Shown piece by piece: positions 35,247 through 44,334 of a DNA stretch of 64,000 bases; the first letter of the stretch is position 1, and each line of letters starts with the position of its first letter. This DNA comes from Gammaproteobacteria bacterium (GTDB lineage Bacteria > Pseudomonadota > Gammaproteobacteria > Pseudomonadales > Azotimanducaceae), in NCBI GenBank assembly GCA_020832085.1, contig JAFIFJ010000152.1, positions 1-64,000 of the forward strand, written 5' to 3'. Under the pieces are notes generated by a model. It saw only the letters and a list, made by a program, of their open reading frames with translations. It made no database searches and was not told the origin of the DNA. The position numbers were made by a program, and so were the translations under genes.

Positions 35247-36230
35247 TCAGAAGACCTCCGACGCAGTCAGTGGCCGCTTCCTTCCCAAGACAAAGAGAAC
35301 CTGATTGCTGAACAATTCATCACGCGAGAACCGAGCCAACTCATGCGCAATGGCGTCGGTGAGATAGGAAGAACCGAGGCCTGGGAGTTTCTCCTGCTCG
35401 TGCAGAATGGTGAAATGTTCCTCAAAAAGACTCCGATAATCTGCCCGCGTAAGCTTGTTGAGATAGGTGTCACCCGTTAAGCACGGGGCTCGCAAATGGC
35501 CCCAGGGTTCGCTCCATCCCGCACACCATCGCTTTCCGATGTTGGCTTGAAACCACTCGACTCGATGCCCACCGCTTATACCGGTGATGACATTGGGACG
35601 GATGATGGCAATGCCATGCGGAGGCAGAATCGTCGCCATCCGCGCCACGACCAAGCCCAGGAACTTCCTGGGTATGTGCTCGAAGACATCCTCGGAGAGA
35701 AACACGTCCACCCCATCGACATGGGCCAGAACTTCTGCCGCGTCACCGACCAGAAAGCGCTCCCGGGGGATGTGAAACTGACCGCCTGAGCCCTCGATCA
35801 TTCTTCGAATCTGACGCGTTTCTGCGATATCCCCAATCAGAAATCGAAGCAGGGACTTCAGGAGCCGCTCGCCCCCATTCTTCCTGTAGATCTGCAGGAA
35901 ATCCCCAATTCTGAAACTGAGAAGCGGGGCATCCAGATCAACGCCAAACGAATCGATGCCAAGATTGATCATTGCAATCAATCGATAGGGTCGCGCGCCG
36001 TACCCTATCTCGAACACTTTCAGATCTCGAATAGGGCGCCCCATATGGCTAAGGCAAAGCTGATCATACTCAGCAATATCGCTCACGATCGATTCAGCCA
36101 CTCCTCCCGCCCTGACTCGAGCCACCTGATTCGCGGCGAGCAGCAACCCTTGCTGGATCTTCTGAAGAAGCGATATGGAGCCGGATGAGTTGGACCTCTT
36201 GGAAACGTTGACTTCAATTCTCCATACCAC
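35247..36230 (-). CDS. SAM-dependent methyltransferase-like protein
   Basis: The 327-aa protein has a class I methyltransferase motif I variant FEIGYGARPYRL (about residues 73-84), an acidic motif II strand (FGVDLDAPLL), and motif IV/post-motif VDVFLSEDVFEHIPRK. It would methylate a sugar or glycan intermediate. The GTG start at 36230 is uncertain. The gene and its flanks look less GC-rich than neighbours, suggesting recent transfer (visual judgement). It is not overlapped by neighbours. Confidence 0.75.
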   Translation of the reverse strand: MVWRIEVNVSKRSNSSGSISLLQKIQQGLLLAANQVARVRAGGVAESIVSDIAEYDQLCLSHMGRPIRDLKVFEIGYGARPYRLIAMINLGIDSFGVDLDAPLLSFRIGDFLQIYRKNGGERLLKSLLRFLIGDIAETRQIRRMIEGSGGQFHIPRERFLVGDAAEVLAHVDGVDVFLSEDVFEHIPRKFLGLVVARMATILPPHGIAIIRPNVITGISGGHRVEWFQANIGKRWCAGWSEPWGHLRAPCLTGDTYLNKLTRADYRSLFEEHFTILHEQEKLPGLGSSYLTDAIAHELARFSRDELFSNQVLFVLGRKRPLTASEVF

Positions 36231-36371
36231 CTCACCGCAGCGCCCGGTGAAAACCTGATGTCCGCCAGGCGAACAGACGTCAACCGGGTATCACGTACAC
36301 CGGGACGAGTTGAATGTCGAAGTAGCTCACAGATCTCACGGATTCACGGCTGCGACCGTGGATGAAACTTC

Positions 36372-36397
36372 CCGTAGCCCGTGAAACCGGGCTACGG
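36372..36397 (-). terminator. Hairpin downstream of the first glycosyltransferase 2 gene
   Basis: CCGTAGCCCG (36372-36381) pairs with CGGGCTACGG (36388-36397), a 10-bp perfect stem with a six-base loop. It lies 16 bases past the stop of the leftward GT2 gene ending at 36414 and is followed by GAAGTTTC on that strand. It probably ends or attenuates transcription there. Confidence 0.6.
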
Positions 36398-36413
36398 CAG
36401 GCCCCGACACGCC

Positions 36414-37373
36414 TCATTGCCGATTCCAGGAACCGCTCAATGCCTCAGCGCTGCCGCCAGCAGCCAGCCGCAGCATGACGCGCACCCGATGAGCGCGCAC
36501 CAAAGCCATGACCCGAAAGGCCAGCCAGCGTTCCCGCAACCCTCGCACCCGATCCGACCGGGCGATACGCAATACTTCGACTGCAGGCGAGACCGCCAGC
36601 GCAGCCGTGTAGACCAGCCAGCGCAGACGGCCCGCCCGCTTTACCCGCGCCTCGGCATGCAGGTGCGCGGTCTGGCGATCCCACTTCACAAACAGCTCTT
36701 CGCTGCTGCGGCGTGCCGGGTGGAAGGCCACCACATCCGGAGCGTAGGTGATCCGCAAACCCATCCGCGTCGCGCGCTGCCCCCAGTCCTTGTCCTCGGC
36801 GATGTGCAGGTCTCCGAACGGTCCGACCCGGTTCAGCACCTCGCGCCGGACCGCGAGATTGCCGGTGCCCGTGAAGCCCTTGTGTCGTATGTAGTCGCGC
36901 ATCTGATAGGCATAGACACTCTCATAGCACTCCAGCGCCGTCGGCAGCGACGGCTGCTCGCGCCAGATACGTACGTCGCCGCCGATGATTTCCACAGCCG
37001 GGTCATCGAACCGACGGACGATGGCCGACAGCCAATCCGGAGCCGCAATGCAATCGGCATCGATGAAGGCCAGCAGGCTCCCACTGGATGCAGCCGCACC
37101 GCGGTTGCGGGCGGGACCCGGGCCCGGTTGCGGCTCCAGCAGAAGGGTTGCGCCGTAAGCGTCACAGAGCCCCTGCGGCAGGACGCGGGAGCCGTTGTCC
37201 ACCACGATCACCTCCAAGTCAGGTGCTTCGCGCTGTGCAGCCAGCGCCGCGAGGCACCGGGCAAGGTGTTCAGGCTGGTTCAGATGGGGGATCACGATTG
37301 AGACTGCCGGCGCGGCTGTTTCGGCAAAACCGCAGGACGGGTCACAGGTCAGGGGGAGTTGGGGCTGGTTCAT
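36414..37373 (-). CDS. Glycosyltransferase family 2
   Basis: The 319-aa GT-A enzyme shows VSIVIPHLNQPEHLARCLAA at the N-terminus, EVIVVDNGS, a FIDADC DxD-type motif binding the nucleotide sugar, and an acceptor/catalytic ED motif in LHIAEDKDWGQRA. A C-terminal region of hydrophobic helices (LRWLVYTAALAVSPAVEVLR) may associate with the membrane. It adds one sugar to the lipid-linked repeat unit; donor and acceptor are unknown. The ATG at 37373 is taken because the upstream frame extension crosses the neighbouring gene. Confidence 0.87.
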   Translation of the reverse strand: MNQPQLPLTCDPSCGFAETAAPAVSIVIPHLNQPEHLARCLAALAAQREAPDLEVIVVDNGSRVLPQGLCDAYGATLLLEPQPGPGPARNRGAAASSGSLLAFIDADCIAAPDWLSAIVRRFDDPAVEIIGGDVRIWREQPSLPTALECYESVYAYQMRDYIRHKGFTGTGNLAVRREVLNRVGPFGDLHIAEDKDWGQRATRMGLRITYAPDVVAFHPARRSSEELFVKWDRQTAHLHAEARVKRAGRLRWLVYTAALAVSPAVEVLRIARSDRVRGLRERWLAFRVMALVRAHRVRVMLRLAAGGSAEALSGSWNRQ

Positions 37374-37428
37374 GCCGTTTCGCTCCGCACCACGGGGCAC
37401 GACAGGCAGCCTCCAACATCCATAACTC

Positions 37429-37959
37429 TCATTGTCTGGCACTCCGAGAGCCGCCCTGCCGGCCTGCGGAGACGATGGTGGTGCGGATCGCGTCGATGAG
37501 CGAAGTCTCGGCGAAGCGACTGAAGTCATCTCCCGCCGACGCCGCGGGCGACCTCAGAGCAGCCTCGATGCGCGAAGGGAGGTCTGTCTCCGTCATGGCC
37601 ACATGTACCAGCGGCCGCTCCGAAAAGGACTTTGCCGTGGCGTACTGGTGATTGTTGCGGTGCTCACCGAACTCGTCGCGGCGGGGCATAATGACGATGG
37701 GCTTGGCGTGCAGCATGGCCGAGATGATCGAGCCCATTCCAGCATGGGCCACGATCACCGAGGACTGATCCAGTCGACGCACGAACTCGCTGGGTTCGAC
37801 AAAGGGCCACCACTCGAAGTGGGTCGGCCGGTAGCCATTTCTGCCCGGTTCGCCGATCTGCCCGATCACCTCATGATCCGGCCTTTCGGCACACCAATTG
37901 TCTACGGCACGCGCGAGGCGGTCGAACGGGAGCTGAGTACCTACAGTGAGAAAGATCAC
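37429..37959 (-). CDS. Glycosyltransferase C-terminal domain protein, PssE/Alg13-like
   Basis: The 176-aa protein starts at a GTG that overlaps the upstream PssD-like stop (GTGA). It begins IFLTVGTQLPFDRLARAVDN as in Alg13/PssE, and has HAGMGSIISAMLHAKPIVIM followed by PRRDEFGEHRNNHQ, the nucleotide-sugar binding GT28-type loop. PssE provides the catalytic half of a two-subunit glycosyltransferase with membrane partner PssD, analogous to Alg13-Alg14. It likely transfers a uronic acid or hexose residue early in repeat-unit assembly. Confidence 0.87.
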   Translation of the reverse strand: MIFLTVGTQLPFDRLARAVDNWCAERPDHEVIGQIGEPGRNGYRPTHFEWWPFVEPSEFVRRLDQSSVIVAHAGMGSIISAMLHAKPIVIMPRRDEFGEHRNNHQYATAKSFSERPLVHVAMTETDLPSRIEAALRSPAASAGDDFSRFAETSLIDAIRTTIVSAGRQGGSRSARQ

Positions 37960-38462
37960 AACACCTGCCCCCTGAAGCTGGGGGCGGGGCCCGCTTTGCC
38001 CAGTGGCGCCACGAGATGGTCCCATTGGGTGAGCCAGAGATCGGCATAGCGCGCCACGCGCTGGCCGGATAGCGACAACTCAGCCGAGTTGGCGATGCTA
38101 TCCAGCCAGACGGTGCGGCGACCGAAGAGCTTGGCGATGCGGAGCGCGAAGTAGCCAGCGGAAGCTCCGGTGGTGATGACCACGTCCGGGCGCTCCAGCA
38201 GCAGGATCCTGATCACGCTCAGCAACTGCAGAATGAGTCGCGCTTTCTGCCATCGAGATGCGTCGGGAAAACTGTAGAAGCGGGGCGCCGGCAGACCCGG
38301 GGCCACCTCTTCTTCTTCGATTTCGGAGCGGTAACCCGCATTGGAGGTGGCGTAGGCGACATCGCAACCCAGCCAAGCCGGGCGCAACCGCCGAAGCTGT
38401 ATCCAGTGGCCACCAGACGATGCGAGAGCAAGCACGCGAATGGGACGTTGAACCAACATCAT
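37956..38462 (-). CDS. Membrane-associated glycosyltransferase subunit, PssD/Alg14-like
   Basis: The 168-aa protein has the Alg14 motif LALASSGGHWIQLRRLRPAW and TSNAGYRSEIEEEE, and an ITTGASAGYFALRIAKLFG helix near the end of the domain. It would recruit the PssE-like catalytic subunit encoded immediately downstream with a four-base overlap. No TM helix is obvious beyond the LLSVIRILLLERPDVVI segment. The start could be ATG 38462 or 38459; both Met are adjacent. Confidence 0.86.
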   Translation of the reverse strand: MMLVQRPIRVLALASSGGHWIQLRRLRPAWLGCDVAYATSNAGYRSEIEEEEVAPGLPAPRFYSFPDASRWQKARLILQLLSVIRILLLERPDVVITTGASAGYFALRIAKLFGRRTVWLDSIANSAELSLSGQRVARYADLWLTQWDHLVAPLGKAGPAPSFRGQVL

Positions 38463-38770
38463 GGGTCCTCCAGGGATGAAGTGACGGCGACACGCGCGGG
38501 GCCAAGGCTCTGATTCAGCAGGCGGCAGCGGCGACGCGCGCGCTATTTACGAGTTGGATCCGGGCCAAAGGGAAATCTCTGAGACCGGGATCAAGCGGGC
38601 GGACCAGGGGATGGTCCTGGCGATACACAGGCAGGCAAGAATCCGGTGACGCCTGCCCTCACAGCTCAGCGACGACTGGATCTGACATGGACTGCGGCCG
38701 GGAGGAACGAGAGGCGGAAGGTCCAGGGGCCGGCTCGGGATTCAGGACAAGAGGCGATGTCGGTCCCGAA
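38463..38770. other. Intergenic stretch within the EPS locus
   Basis: Nothing with coding character was seen on either strand, and no clear operator or terminator. It is GC-rich and may carry a promoter for the PssD/PssE-like genes. Confidence 0.4.
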
Positions 38771-39271
38771 CTAGTCGATCACCTTCGATCGAGCTCGAAT
38801 TTCAGCGACCGGCGCCAGCGCGATCCAGTTGGCAGGCACATCGTGAACCACCACGGCATTGGCGCCAATCTGGGCGGACTGCCCGATGCTGATCGGCCCC
38901 AGCACCTTCGCTCCAGCGGCAATCCTGACGCGATCGCCGATGCTGGGAGCGCCGATTCCTGTTCTTGTGCCGATGGCCACATCCTGAAAGATCGTCACGT
39001 TCGACCCGATGGTCGCAGCGGAGTGGATGCTGATGCCGCGACCTGCATGATGAAGCCGAAGACCGGGCCCGACGATCAGTCGGGCTGGCATATCAATGCC
39101 CACTGCAAGCCGCAGCAGTAGCAGATTCAGCACTCGATACATGACGAGAAACGGAATCGAGAGCAGGACTGGCATTCGCAGACTCCATGCTCCGAATCGA
39201 AAAACCAGAATGACCACGCGGGTCAGCCCTTCGCGGTTGACGCGAAAGTCCTCACGCAGATTCTCGAACAT
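38771..39271 (-). CDS. Hexapeptide-repeat acyltransferase (serine acetyltransferase/CysE-like)
   Basis: The 166-aa protein has a short N-terminal helical part and a left-handed beta-helix of hexapeptide repeats (IDMPARLIVGPGLRLHHAGR, GISIHSAATIGSNVTIFQDV, IGTRTGIGAPSIGDRVRIAA, GAKVLGPISIGQSAQIGANA). The LHHAGRG/TIFQDVAIG features are those of CysE-related colanic/serine O-acetyltransferases. In an EPS locus it probably O-acetylates a sugar. It is shorter than CysE (~270 aa). It stands apart from the secreted-protein gene upstream by about 200 bases. Confidence 0.83.
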   Translation of the reverse strand: MFENLREDFRVNREGLTRVVILVFRFGAWSLRMPVLLSIPFLVMYRVLNLLLLRLAVGIDMPARLIVGPGLRLHHAGRGISIHSAATIGSNVTIFQDVAIGTRTGIGAPSIGDRVRIAAGAKVLGPISIGQSAQIGANAVVVHDVPANWIALAPVAEIRARSKVID

Positions 39272-39470
39272 GTTCGATCCTCAATCCTGACCTTGTCGAG
39301 CGCGCGTTGGCACTCGGTGGGCAGCAGACACTCCCGCTCCAGCGTGCGCTGGAGGGGAAGTCCATGGCAGAAATACCCTGATCCGCTTGTGACTCACCCG
39401 ATCAACCCCATTCGGCCGGAAGCTGGAGAGTCCTCCCGGGGAACGGTCCGCGATGGCTAGCGCGAAGGAT
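39272..39470. other. Intergenic gap
   Basis: This 199-base gap holds no coding frame with a ribosome site and no distinct repeat or hairpin beyond a short GCTCCAGC/GCTGGAG pairing near 39337-39356. Confidence 0.4.
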
Positions 39471-41090
39471 TCATGGCCACGAGGTCAGCAGCGGCGGCCG
39501 GGGCCTGGGCAGGTTCATGCCCTTGCAGCTTTCGTCAGTAAAGCAGCCTTCGTAAGCGCTCCACATGGCCAGAAAATGATCATCGTTGTAGACGCTGACA
39601 TCGAAACCGGTGACCGCATAGCTCGTCGGACTGCTGTAGGAGCCGAAGTGATGTCCGATGGCATCCCCAAGCCGCTTGCGCCGCTCCATGTAGCTCAGGA
39701 AATGAAGGGCATTCTCTGGAAAGGCATCACGTACAGCAGGCATCAACCACGCCGTCAGTGCAGCTCCGAGCCAGGCACCATGGGTGCAGCAGCGCTGGTA
39801 GGCCGTCGGTGAGCCACTGGCGCCCAGGGGGTCGCCGTCGGCCAGACCGTCGTAGAGCGCGTAGCTTCCATCGCTTGCGCCACCGACGCTGGCGCAGTTC
39901 CGGTTATGGCCGTTGCAGTCGCCAATGTTGCCGTAGATCGACGTCTTGAGGTGCCCAAAGGTCGGTATCCCCTTCCCTCTCCGCTCCGGATTGCGCTGTA
40001 TGTATCCAGTCTCGGCAAAGCATTGCTGACCATCGTGGGTCGACAAGTTGGCATTGATGGTGCTGAGCCAGTCGTCACGGCCAAGAAGAACCGCCGCAAC
40101 GATGATCGGCATCAGGTTGCCGCCATTGAACCCGCCCGAACCCTCCCATGCCCCACAGATACCGGCGTTGAGGGGTTTGTTGTGGATGTGGAAGCGGTCG
40201 ATTCCCTGCTGCACGAAGTAGCGTGCCAGCGTTTCCTTCTTGGCCAGTGACGATCCGGGAGCCTCCACCAGCTTGAGCATCGCCTTGTTCAGAACCATGT
40301 TCGGAATCTGATCGTAGCCACGCGTGACCTGTTGATTGACAGCCGCCGTCATGCCCTGCTGAAAACTGCGGCGGCTGTGAACCAGGTGCACCGAGCGAAC
40401 GGCATTCAGTGCCGCATCCCATGACATCGTCGTAGCCAGCGGATCGAGGTCGGTAAGCACGGAATAATCAAGGTCCGCAGCCGGATACATCGGCTTTTCC
40501 GTGCCGAAATAGGGAGGTCGGAAGACGTCACCTGGAGGCGCGAGAACGACGGTCAGCGTTTCCACATAGGCCAGACACTGACGGCCGGAATTGGTGCATC
40601 GTGACTCGAGGTCAATGGCCTTCAGGATCGTGGTCGGCCGGCCGAGTTCCTGGGTATTGATGGCCAGCGGTGGGTTCACGGATTGGGAAAGATCGAGACC
40701 CTCCATGCGGTTGACGCCATCGGGTCCGAGAGACGTGAATCCCTGGCCGACTCGAACTTCAGGATCTCTTTGGGCGCCGTGGCGAAGCGAAGCCGTTCCC
40801 GGATGGATGGCATCCGGTGTCATGCGAGTGATCAGTACCGTTCCCCCCGGACGGGTGGGGGCGACCCAGTAATCCCAATCGTTGGCGAAACGCCCGCAGG
40901 CGCAGGCTCCGCCGTCGCAGCTGAACTCGAATCCTATGGTGAGGTCATCGCGCGTATATCTGACTTCGTTGCCTTCGCAGCTGTTCTTCGGATCCTTGCT
41001 GCCACAGCCACAGCCGGACTGAGCGAGAGCGGACTGCGCCAGGAACAGAAGACCTGCAAGCAGGGCGGCCCTGAATGCGTAGGACATCAA
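39471..41090 (-). CDS. Secreted protein of the EPS locus, unknown enzyme
   Basis: The 539-aa protein has a Sec signal peptide (AALLAGLLFLAQSALA, cleavage after ALA) and an N-terminal Cys-rich segment (QSGCGCGSKDPKNSCEG; FSCDGGACACGRF). The rest is globular, with helix pairs, His/Tyr-rich stretches (GIDRFHIHNKPLNAGICGAW; DAIGHHFGSYSSPTSYAVTG), about 16 Cys in total and no recognised domain. The helix-rich body with conserved His/Tyr recalls (alpha/alpha)-barrel polysaccharide lyases or hydrolases, but I cannot name a family. Being exported within an EPS operon, it may trim or modify the polymer, or be displayed (inference). Confidence 0.75.
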   Translation of the reverse strand: MMSYAFRAALLAGLLFLAQSALAQSGCGCGSKDPKNSCEGNEVRYTRDDLTIGFEFSCDGGACACGRFANDWDYWVAPTRPGGTVLITRMTPDAIHPGTASLRHGAQRDPEVRVGQGFTSLGPDGVNRMEGLDLSQSVNPPLAINTQELGRPTTILKAIDLESRCTNSGRQCLAYVETLTVVLAPPGDVFRPPYFGTEKPMYPAADLDYSVLTDLDPLATTMSWDAALNAVRSVHLVHSRRSFQQGMTAAVNQQVTRGYDQIPNMVLNKAMLKLVEAPGSSLAKKETLARYFVQQGIDRFHIHNKPLNAGICGAWEGSGGFNGGNLMPIIVAAVLLGRDDWLSTINANLSTHDGQQCFAETGYIQRNPERRGKGIPTFGHLKTSIYGNIGDCNGHNRNCASVGGASDGSYALYDGLADGDPLGASGSPTAYQRCCTHGAWLGAALTAWLMPAVRDAFPENALHFLSYMERRKRLGDAIGHHFGSYSSPTSYAVTGFDVSVYNDDHFLAMWSAYEGCFTDESCKGMNLPRPRPPLLTSWP

Positions 41091-41274
41091 TCATCTCCAA
41101 GCAGTGAGCACAAAGCGCCGACCACGCTTGGGAAGATGGTGTGCCGAGCCCTGATCGGCCGATCCTTGAGGGCCCGGTGTACACCAACAAGCATAGGCCC
41201 GATCCTCGATGGAATCGTGACGCAGGTCTCACGGATCACTGCGCCCCCACATCTGGCTCATCGCTGCCATGGTC

Positions 41275-42372
41275 CTATCGGCCCATCGCCAGGCGCAGGC
41301 GGCGCAAGACATAGGGACCGATGCTCCCGCTACGGGACCGGTTCGCTCTGATGGCGCTGAGGACCGCTTGCGGCCAGCTCAGCCACATCCGGATCTCGGC
41401 ACCGTAGCCGCCGCTGAATCGTTCCGTTGCATAGCCCATTTCTGTCATGAGCCCGGCACAGACGCGTTCCACCAGCCGGATCTCGCCACTGTCCAGTTTT
41501 TCCGTCCAGCGACTCACCGCCTCTGTGCGGATTCCGGCGTCGCGATCGAAACTGGCGTAGGAACTGTTGTGCACGGGTACCCGCATCATCAAGGGTGTGA
41601 ACTCCAGACCCAGCCAGGTGCAGATTGCGGCGATCTCGACCTCGGGCTGGGCCACCAGATCCTCATAGCGCTGGACCCACACCCGACCATCGCCGTAGCG
41701 GCGTCGCGCCGCTGCCGCCGCGTTCATCTGAGCCCGCCACAGAAAAGCGATGGTTGCCGGGTGATAGGACTCATGAGCACGCTGCTGATCTTTGGCCAGT
41801 TCGAGCAGATGGCCTGGATCCTGCTCGAAGTCGAAACCGCCCTGATTGCGCCAGTCACGATAGGAAGCCACGATGGCACGCGGATCCCTGGTCATGCAGA
41901 TCACGCGGGCTTCAGGAAATGCCGCCAGCATCTCGTCGATCCGAAAGACGTGGCGCGGCGTCTTCTCGCCGGCGATGCTTTTGCCAGCGGACTCCGCCTC
42001 CAGCCTGCAGAATCCGGCGAACATCGCATCGCTGCTGCCGCCGCCGACCTGCGCCGCGGCCAGCAGTTCGTCCGACGAGAAGCGGCCCTGCTCCGGATCG
42101 CCGCCATGCCCATAGGGTCGATGGCCCAGACTCCGGAAGTAGCGCAAGGCCAGGTCGAGATCAGCGCCTTCGAGTCGATGCTCGAGTTTGTGCGCCAGAC
42201 GAACCCTGAGATCGTCGAAGTAATGGGTCTCGCCGGCAAGATGCACCTTGGGATGAGCATTGAGGGACGACCTGAGCATGGCCGTTCCGGAACGGGAAGG
42301 CCCACAAACGAAGATCATCGATGGACTGCCATCATGGGCTGATCGGCTCCGGACTTGCTGCTGGGAATTCAT
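41275..42372 (-). CDS. Sulfotransferase family protein of the EPS locus
   Basis: The 365-aa protein has the PAPS-binding 5'-loop SMIFVCGPSRSGTAMLRSSL (about residues 18-37) and a 3'-phosphate motif ARVICMTRDPRAIVASYRDW, with R-x5-S spacing typical of sulfotransferases. The ATG at 42372 overlaps the upstream glycosyltransferase stop (ATGA); the upstream frame extension has no support. It likely transfers sulfate from PAPS to the polymer or its lipid-linked unit. About 180 bases separate it from the secreted-protein gene downstream. Confidence 0.82.
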   Translation of the reverse strand: MNSQQQVRSRSAHDGSPSMIFVCGPSRSGTAMLRSSLNAHPKVHLAGETHYFDDLRVRLAHKLEHRLEGADLDLALRYFRSLGHRPYGHGGDPEQGRFSSDELLAAAQVGGGSSDAMFAGFCRLEAESAGKSIAGEKTPRHVFRIDEMLAAFPEARVICMTRDPRAIVASYRDWRNQGGFDFEQDPGHLLELAKDQQRAHESYHPATIAFLWRAQMNAAAAARRRYGDGRVWVQRYEDLVAQPEVEIAAICTWLGLEFTPLMMRVPVHNSSYASFDRDAGIRTEAVSRWTEKLDSGEIRLVERVCAGLMTEMGYATERFSGGYGAEIRMWLSWPQAVLSAIRANRSRSGSIGPYVLRRLRLAMGR

Positions 42373-43289
42373 GCCAACCACTCCTGTCTCCGTCCCCAGA
42401 CGATCGCAAACGGGTTCTCGATACTTTTGCCGGACTTCGACACCCCATGGCGAATCCGGAACGCGGCACGTCGACGCAGGAGGTTGCACTGCATCAGCAG
42501 TCGCCCCAGGCCACACGCCCCGGTCGACCAGTGGCCTGCCATGAGCTGGACTTTGGCCCGATACAGCCTGACCAGCTTGTCCGCCAGAACGGTTTCAGAG
42601 GCACCGGAGTGGTGGACGATTTCCGCATCAGGCGTAATCATCGGCTGGGCGCCCAGACCCATGGCACGAAGACAGAGATCGGCGTCTTCGCCGTACATGA
42701 AGAAAGCGGGATCAAAACCGCCCAGCCTGCGCCAGAGGTCGTGCTCGATCATGAGAAAGCAGCCCGAGACGATGTCCACGTTTTCTACACTGTCCCGGCG
42801 CCAGCCCCCGTAGGCCTCAGAGTTGAGGCGGGCACTGCCTGGAAACAGCGCGGCTACGCCGAGGGCGGAACAGGCGAGGCTCCAGATGGAAGCGCGACGC
42901 CAACAGGACGCCGGATTCAGAGACCCGTCCTCGTTGAGCGTCCGTCCCCCCCAGATACCTGCCCGGGGATGTTCCCGGGCAAAGTGCAGCAGCCGGTCCA
43001 CTGCCGCCGGCAGCACGCGGGTGTCTGGGTTCAGCAGCAGAAGATGGCTGCTGCGCGCGTTCTCGGCGGCGAGATTGCTGGCCACGCCGAAACCGAGGTT
43101 CTGCTCCGACCGAATAAGGATCACTTCGGGAAACGCCTCGGCGACGGCATCTGCGGACCCGTCCGCCGAGGCGTTGTCGACCACGATCACCTCCAAAGGG
43201 GTCGTCGTCTCCGCATAGAGGCTACGAATGGCCTCCAGGGTCAGCACTTTGGTGTTGAAGCTGACCATCAGGACCGATAACTCAGACAC
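42369..43289 (-). CDS. Glycosyltransferase family 2 (rhamnosyltransferase-like)
   Basis: The 306-aa enzyme begins LSVLMVSFNTKVLTLEAIRS, followed by EVIVVDNASADGSADAVAEA, NPDTRVLP as the DxD site, and an FMYGEDADLCLRA acceptor motif, typical of the WbbL/rhamnosyltransferase branch. With rml genes in the same locus, dTDP-rhamnose is a probable donor (inference). The start used is the GTG giving SELSVLMVSFN; an in-frame ATG at 43328 would add 13 residues. Its stop overlaps the sulfotransferase start. Confidence 0.86.
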   Translation of the reverse strand: MSELSVLMVSFNTKVLTLEAIRSLYAETTTPLEVIVVDNASADGSADAVAEAFPEVILIRSEQNLGFGVASNLAAENARSSHLLLLNPDTRVLPAAVDRLLHFAREHPRAGIWGGRTLNEDGSLNPASCWRRASIWSLACSALGVAALFPGSARLNSEAYGGWRRDSVENVDIVSGCFLMIEHDLWRRLGGFDPAFFMYGEDADLCLRAMGLGAQPMITPDAEIVHHSGASETVLADKLVRLYRAKVQLMAGHWSTGACGLGRLLMQCNLLRRRAAFRIRHGVSKSGKSIENPFAIVWGRRQEWLA

Positions 43290-43380
43290 GAAATTCAACC
43301 TTGTTCGGAAACGGAGAAAGGAGATCATCCCGCCCCAAGGAGGGCGGAGACTTCAAAAGCGCATGCTGCAGACGGGCGGC

Positions 43381-44334
43381 TCAGGCCTCGGGAAGGGGTC
43401 GCCCGAAGCTGCGCAGATGGAGCACGAAGTTGCGGACGCCGCGACCAATCACCGGGAAACGCAGCAAAGGCCAATACAGGCACCATCGCGGGAAGGAGAC
43501 CCGGGTGGAGGCCAGGCGCCAGACGTGACCCAGGAATCGCGCGTCGCGAGAGCCGATGCTGTTGCGAAGGGCCTTGCCGGCCCAGTGTGCCGTCGCGCGA
43601 TCCATGGTCGGCCCTGGGTAGAGAAACTCGTTCTTGATCAGGGCTCTCAAGGTGTAATAGCTGGTTTCAAGCGTGTTGGAGGAGATGCTCTCGGGGTTGA
43701 TCATGAAGCGGTAGATTGCTCCGGCTTCCGGGTGATAGGACCAGGATTGACCGTGAATCAAGCGAAAGAACATCTCGAAGTCGTGACGTCTCACCTGACT
43801 CGGATCGAAGCCGCCAGCTGCTATGAATCGGGCTCGATCCACCACCAGGCTGCCCGGAAAGAACCAGGCGGAACGTTCGAACCAGTCAAAGTAGACGCCA
43901 TGGCCGAGGCCGCTGCTGGCAACTCGGACCGGTGGCCCGGTGTCGCGATCGACGATCCGTGAACTGCCGTCGGCCGCGAAGAGAAGCTGATCATTGTGGG
44001 CAAGACAGGCCACATCGCTGGTGCCCGCGAGAAGATCTCTCGCATTCTCGAGATGGGTTGGATACCACAGGTCATCAGCATCGAGGAAGGCAATCCAATC
44101 GCCTGTGGCGGCGGCAACACCGGCATTGCGTGACGTCGCGGCGTTACGAAATGCCGCCCTGATCACCGTGTCCGCCAGGCCACTGGCGGCAATGACCTCC
44201 TCCGACGCATCCGTGGAGGAGTCGTTGACGACGATGACTTCGTGTACCGGAAGGGTCTGGGCCCGCACGCTGGCCAGGGCCTCAGTGATCCACTGGGCTC
44301 CGTTGTGGCAGGGAATGACGACGGATATTTTCAC
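43381..44334 (-). CDS. Glycosyltransferase family 2
   Basis: The 317-aa GT-A enzyme shows KISVVIPCHNGAQWITEALA, EVIVVNDSSTDASEEVIAAS, DWIAFLDADDLWYP (DxD), and a later QVRRHDFEMFFRL motif where the catalytic ED/ND type acid is expected. The C-terminus is basic and hydrophobic. The GTG start overlaps the stop of the GT4 gene (GTGA), so they are translationally coupled. Substrate is unknown. Confidence 0.86.
   Translation of the reverse strand: MKISVVIPCHNGAQWITEALASVRAQTLPVHEVIVVNDSSTDASEEVIAASGLADTVIRAAFRNAATSRNAGVAAATGDWIAFLDADDLWYPTHLENARDLLAGTSDVACLAHNDQLLFAADGSSRIVDRDTGPPVRVASSGLGHGVYFDWFERSAWFFPGSLVVDRARFIAAGGFDPSQVRRHDFEMFFRLIHGQSWSYHPEAGAIYRFMINPESISSNTLETSYYTLRALIKNEFLYPGPTMDRATAHWAGKALRNSIGSRDARFLGHVWRLASTRVSFPRWCLYWPLLRFPVIGRGVRNFVLHLRSFGRPLPEA

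Noticed and set aside
39264-39277. TCGAACATGTTCGA palindrome at the acetyltransferase start
   Set aside because: It is the reverse arrangement of the TGTTCG-N4-CGAACA motif and arises from the start codons (MFE); it lies on the start codon, not upstream.
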